DNA of 64,000 nucleotides from Allodiplogaster sudhausi (taxonomy: Eukaryota; Nematoda; Chromadorea; Rhabditida; Diplogasteridae): the NCBI GenBank assembly GCA_945643635.1, contig CALZFC010000019.1:624001-688000 (forward strand), in the 5' to 3' direction. Position numbers and translations under genes: made by a program. The notes under the pieces are model-generated. The model did no database searches. It was not told the origin of the DNA and was given only the letters and a program-made list of their open reading frames with translations. This document shows, piece after piece, positions 60,341 through 64,000 of the stretch. How positions within the stretch are numbered: the stretch's first letter is position 1; every line of letters starts with the position of its first letter.

Positions 60341-62504
60341 CTATTTTGAAATTGTTAGATCCGCAAACCACTCAGCAGTTAGCCGATCGCAGTCCTTGTC
60401 AACAATCTGAAGAGAACTTTCTAAGATGAGAAAGGAGCTGTTGCAGCAACAAACCTGCGTGTGAATGTTGGGATACACCAAGAAGTAGAAAAGGCAGAAG
60501 ATGACAAAGCCAAAGAAGAAAGCCATCTGAAAGTAAATGGTGAATGGTTGAGTAAATAATCTTATAAAATGTTTTTGTTAAAATGATGGACAGTAAAGAG
60601 ATTAAAGAAAAGAGACCTGGGTGATCCAATGAAATCGATGCATAAATTGAGGAGTGAATTGGACGTTTCGTCTCCTGAAACGATATTTTTATTAAGTAGA
60701 TCACTTCGTTGATTTTGTTTACAACTCAATGAAAGGGCAATCTCTATTATTTTAATGGAACATACATATATGATTGTGATTATTGCAGAAGAATGAGAAT
60801 AGAAGTAACCTGTCGAAGGGAGGAACAGGAACGGCGTCTCCATTCTTGCCATTCTCAATTTGAATCGCAGTGAACTGCCCTCCATTCGCAGCCAATCGAA
60901 CGCTGAAGATTGAAGGCTCTCTTTTCATATCAAGAAAAGTACGTCCATTCGAATTTTCTAATATAGAACTTTCTGGTCATTCAAATCTATTTCCCCTCGT
61001 TGGTGAGGAAAAGTGTACGCTAACAAGACATCTGTTCTCATTACATACATACATATATCTAGTTTTATGACTTGTGCTAATATAGAGAAAACCTATTACC
61101 GCAACTTACATTTAAAGTGGAAAGGACGACTATACACCAACAAAGGGTTCTCTCACGACAAAGGGAGGGAGAGAAATATATTAATTTAAGAGTTTCAAAT
61201 ATTAGCGAAATCGATTAGTCTTTCATTCTCAATGCGATTAACCTTGGCGCATTCTTCCTCGACTGAGCGTGGGGGAGATGATGCTTCCGATACTCCCGAA
61301 GGGGCGACACCGGCCTGCCTACCGAGTGCGTCGCCAGTTTCAGAAGGGGAGCCATTCCCGCTACGATTGATGTGTCCCTGCTCGGTAGATCACACATCAA
61401 AGGAATTGTAATCAATAACATGGGTATCCACATTCTCTTCTTCAACATTCAATCCAATCGAATCTCAAGCGAAACGCATTTTTTAATGTTACCTGATGAA
61501 TACATCTAATGAAGTTAATATTCTACATATTAGCACATGCAATTGTTTGAAATTATTATTTTGACCTGAGTCAGATTAATGAATAAGCATGCCATTAGTA
61601 TTTCAACGGTTCGAAAGAAATAAGACCAAACAGTTCTTGGAAAAGCAGCAGAAGCGGAATGGAAAAGGGAAGCCAAATAAAGCAGTGATAACCTGGCGAT
61701 GCGCAGTCGCTGTCGCATGTACTTGACAAGGGCCAACTTGATCAGCGAGCAAAAGACAATGCAGAAGCAGGTGCCTAGAAAAGCAAGTCTCTTCTTATTT
61801 GTCCATTCCTTTCTAAATGATTGACAGGAAATAATCAAGCTAAATTAGACTCTTTTAATGGAAAATTACCGAGATAAACGTCCATTGCCTTGAGGTAGCT
61901 CACTCGAGGCATCACTTCATTGTAGGAGAAAAGCAGAAAGGTTATCGTGAGAATGATCGAGATCATGTCCTAAAAGAAATTAAATCTGCTAAACAATTGC
62001 ATTACTTTTACTGTTGTCATGTTGTTGATTAATAAGGAAGAAGAGAAAGGAGACAGGCCTGAAATGACGTTTCGTTCTCCATCCAAAGAGAGACCCAAGA
62101 GGTGATGACGACTGCCGTGGATGGGATGATCAGCTGCAAGAAGCAGAAGCCAGCCGCGCGGGAGAACACGAAGCAGACGTACAGGCGGGAGTAGTCTCCT
62201 GACAACCACGCGTCTCTTCACTCTTCTGCTTCACTTTCATTTGTGTTTAGTTAGATAAATCATATCACTTTTAGCATACATTACGAAATTTATTCGTACA
62301 ACATTTAAATTTAAAATAAACCTGTCGCATAGCTCTCCATGTGACTCGTGACATACGCTTCCGTTATCTAGAATTCAGAAAGAGATTTGGGCAAACAGCA
62401 ATATGCTCCGTTGGATTTGGATCCGAGCTTTTCAATAAAAATTATACCGCTTTAACTGAGAGTTTGTTCTGCGCTTAGATACGAGAGAAAGAGAGACAAA
62501 GAAA

Positions 62505-62535
<31 letters not shown>

Positions 62536-63912
62536 GAAGTCGGGAAGACTGATGGGATGGAGCTTGAGTGCCTCTCGCGCTCCGTGCGACCACTTGTACA
62601 GCACCTTGTCGGCGGTGTAGCCGTCTAGCAATGAATTGGTATGACCTTCGTATTATCATGCCCTGAGCCAAATAATCTTGCCCGATAAGAAGAAGAGCAC
62701 GAGTGACAACGGAATGGCTAACAGCTCTCGATGCCGAGCTTGCAAAGCTGGACATCGAATGGGAAGAGTGTCAGATCCATCGAGCAACTCGCGAGGAGAG
62801 AGAGGCGGCGAGAGTAGAGAATGTTCCCTTCGTTGTCCAATCTGCAAGCCAACAAATTCTAGTTCCCCAACATTCACTCAACTAATGATAAATTAGCTTC
62901 CCTTTTCATAATTTATTAGATCACTTTATTACAGAATGGTAGGATGCACGTCATATTTATCCTGTTTGCGTTGGATCGATGAGATGAAATTGGAAGAGAT
63001 TCAATGATTACAAATGTGTGCACCTCAAGAGGGATCGATGAGTGATGCTCTGTTTCCGAGGATTCTTTGATGCAATGGCATTCGGAACAAAAGTGTCGGG
63101 ATGCCACAAGAAGTTGGAGTAGGATTCGTGCAGTGCCAGCTCAGTCTGAGGATGTCGGCATAGATACTATTTCTCCTACCGTCTACTTAATGTTCCATCG
63201 TTGAAAATTAAAGTGCTTCGTGCCTTATTCTTGAATAGCTTCGGATTGTACTGCAATCGCGGATCCCGCCAAGACTCGCGGTAGAAGAGCTCGAGCGAGT
63301 AGTCCTATTCCATTGGATAAACGGTAATTACTATGTTCAAAGACAGATTAGAGGTAGGACGAACCATGGTGACTTCTGACACCGAACGGACGTTGCTGAC
63401 AACAATCGACACCTTCACTTCAACTGGTCCTACAAGCATTTTTTTTTTCCTGAAAGTCATTACTTTTTGGATAGTTTAAAAGTATGTAATATGTATGTAA
63501 ATACATAGTTACAGTTGTTGTCTGAAGGTGAGATTGTAGAACGAACCTCCGTCGTTGTGTTCTGGGACCTGGCGATGGTCGTAGCGAATGCGACGAAGGA
63601 ACTGCAGAAAGTCGCGAGTCTCACTGCAAACTTCACTGGTAGGGATGAATGGAACTAACAAGGAGGTCAATCTTTCTTTTGCACGAACCCTTGCTGGAAA
63701 ATTGAGTCCTTGTTCACGCTTCCGAGTGTGTAATCGTCTTCGCCTTCCTATAATTTAAGAATCGCTCACATATTCTTGCAGGATATTTATCCGTCGCCAG
63801 GATTCTTAATATTAAAATGTCTAACATATTCAACGTAATCTTCGTCTTCGACCATTGAAGAATGCCTTGACTTCTTCAGCACGAGAGCTCCTCTCACTCC
63901 GCTTTCAACTAC
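60341..63912 (-). CDS. Cys-loop ligand-gated ion channel subunit, 5' end outside window
   Basis: Exons recognised: 63912-63826, 63747-63689, 63635-63547, 63429-63365, from 63304 (end unclear), to 63024 (start unclear), 62841-62723, 62624-62533, 62367-62322, 62198-62059, 61969-61870, 61774-61693, a loop exon near 61400-61233, one ending 60810, 60674-60617, 60526-60455, 60406-60341. Landmarks: [10 protein letters not shown], the Cys-loop [15 protein letters not shown] (C-x13-C), [14 protein letters not shown] before M1, SWVSLWM, M2-M3 with [14 protein letters not shown], and M4 ([17 protein letters not shown]). The PAR motif that precedes M2 in most anion-selective members is replaced by SFQDMISI. 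The intron before M2 begins GC (TTTCAG|GCCTGT). Confidence 0.85.
62495..62532. repeat. GA (CT on sense strand) tract at a 5' splice site
   Basis: On the gene's strand the donor after SLPDFQ reads gtctctctct..., so the microsatellite begins at the donor itself. Confidence 0.9.
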
Positions 63913-64000
63913 CTAAATATCCAAATATGTATGTTTTTAAACAATTTTTTATTCTCGCTCAGAAGGATAATAATAATATGTATCTTTATGTGGTTATATT

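Noticed and set aside
1..64000. CRISPR arrays, bacterial operons or prophage
   Set aside because: The DNA is eukaryotic throughout: every gene has introns, and no spaced repeats of CRISPR type exist. The ATGTACAT tracts are simple microsatellites.
1..64000. tRNA or rRNA genes
   Set aside because: No cloverleaf-like or rRNA-like segment was recognised by eye; a covariance-model search could not be run.

Overview
This is animal nuclear DNA, most likely from a nematode. Every gene is split by short introns, many of them 45-100 nt, with nematode-like acceptors (tttcag, tttag). Two genes look like nematode serpentine chemoreceptors of the srg/srv type. I reconstructed genes by joining exons whose splice phases agree, so most exon boundaries below are phase-checked but none is confirmed by transcripts. 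I cannot name the species or clade.

Layout. 0.5-5.8 kb (-): a ten-exon gene joining C2H2 fingers to a transposase-like core. 6.9-9.6 kb (+): a secreted serine carboxypeptidase (SCPEP1 type). 10.1-11.6 kb (+): a serpentine receptor with a nonsense codon; its paralogue lies on the other strand at 45.7-47.1 kb. 12.2-15.2 kb (-): a small basic protein and a four-finger C2H2/AT-hook protein. 15.4-18 kb: purine-rich low-complexity DNA. 18.2-19.3 kb (-): a small secreted protein. 19.9-41.4 kb (+): six tandem copies (called GR-A to GR-F) of a 12-exon seven-TM receptor whose last two exons carry the hallmarks of the insect gustatory-receptor superfamily. 41.8-47.1 kb: small membrane and secreted proteins, including a Ly6-like one. 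47.9-49.5 kb (-): a glycine-rich secreted repeat protein. 50.4-52.0 kb (+): a proline-rich protein with a C-terminal membrane anchor. 52.6-55.7 kb (+): cathepsin Z with an unusually long acidic pro-region. 57.3-59.7 kb (+): an MFSD8/CLN7-like transporter. 60.3-64 kb (-): a Cys-loop ligand-gated channel subunit whose 5' end lies beyond the window.

The receptor array is the centre of interest. Copies C, E and F are open. A has a one-base insertion, B an 8-base deletion plus a 2.95-kb transposon inside an exon, and D a 10-bp tandem duplication. A 3.18-kb hAT element with a perfect 8-bp target duplication sits in an intron of the still-open copy C.

Two features recur across unrelated genes. Seven introns appear to begin with GC instead of GT, three of them supported by a GT at the same place in a paralogue. 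Several introns carry long CT tracts starting at or very near the 5' splice site. Short tandem duplications also recur (10, 15, 25, 47 and 233 bp) and account for much of the divergence between copies.
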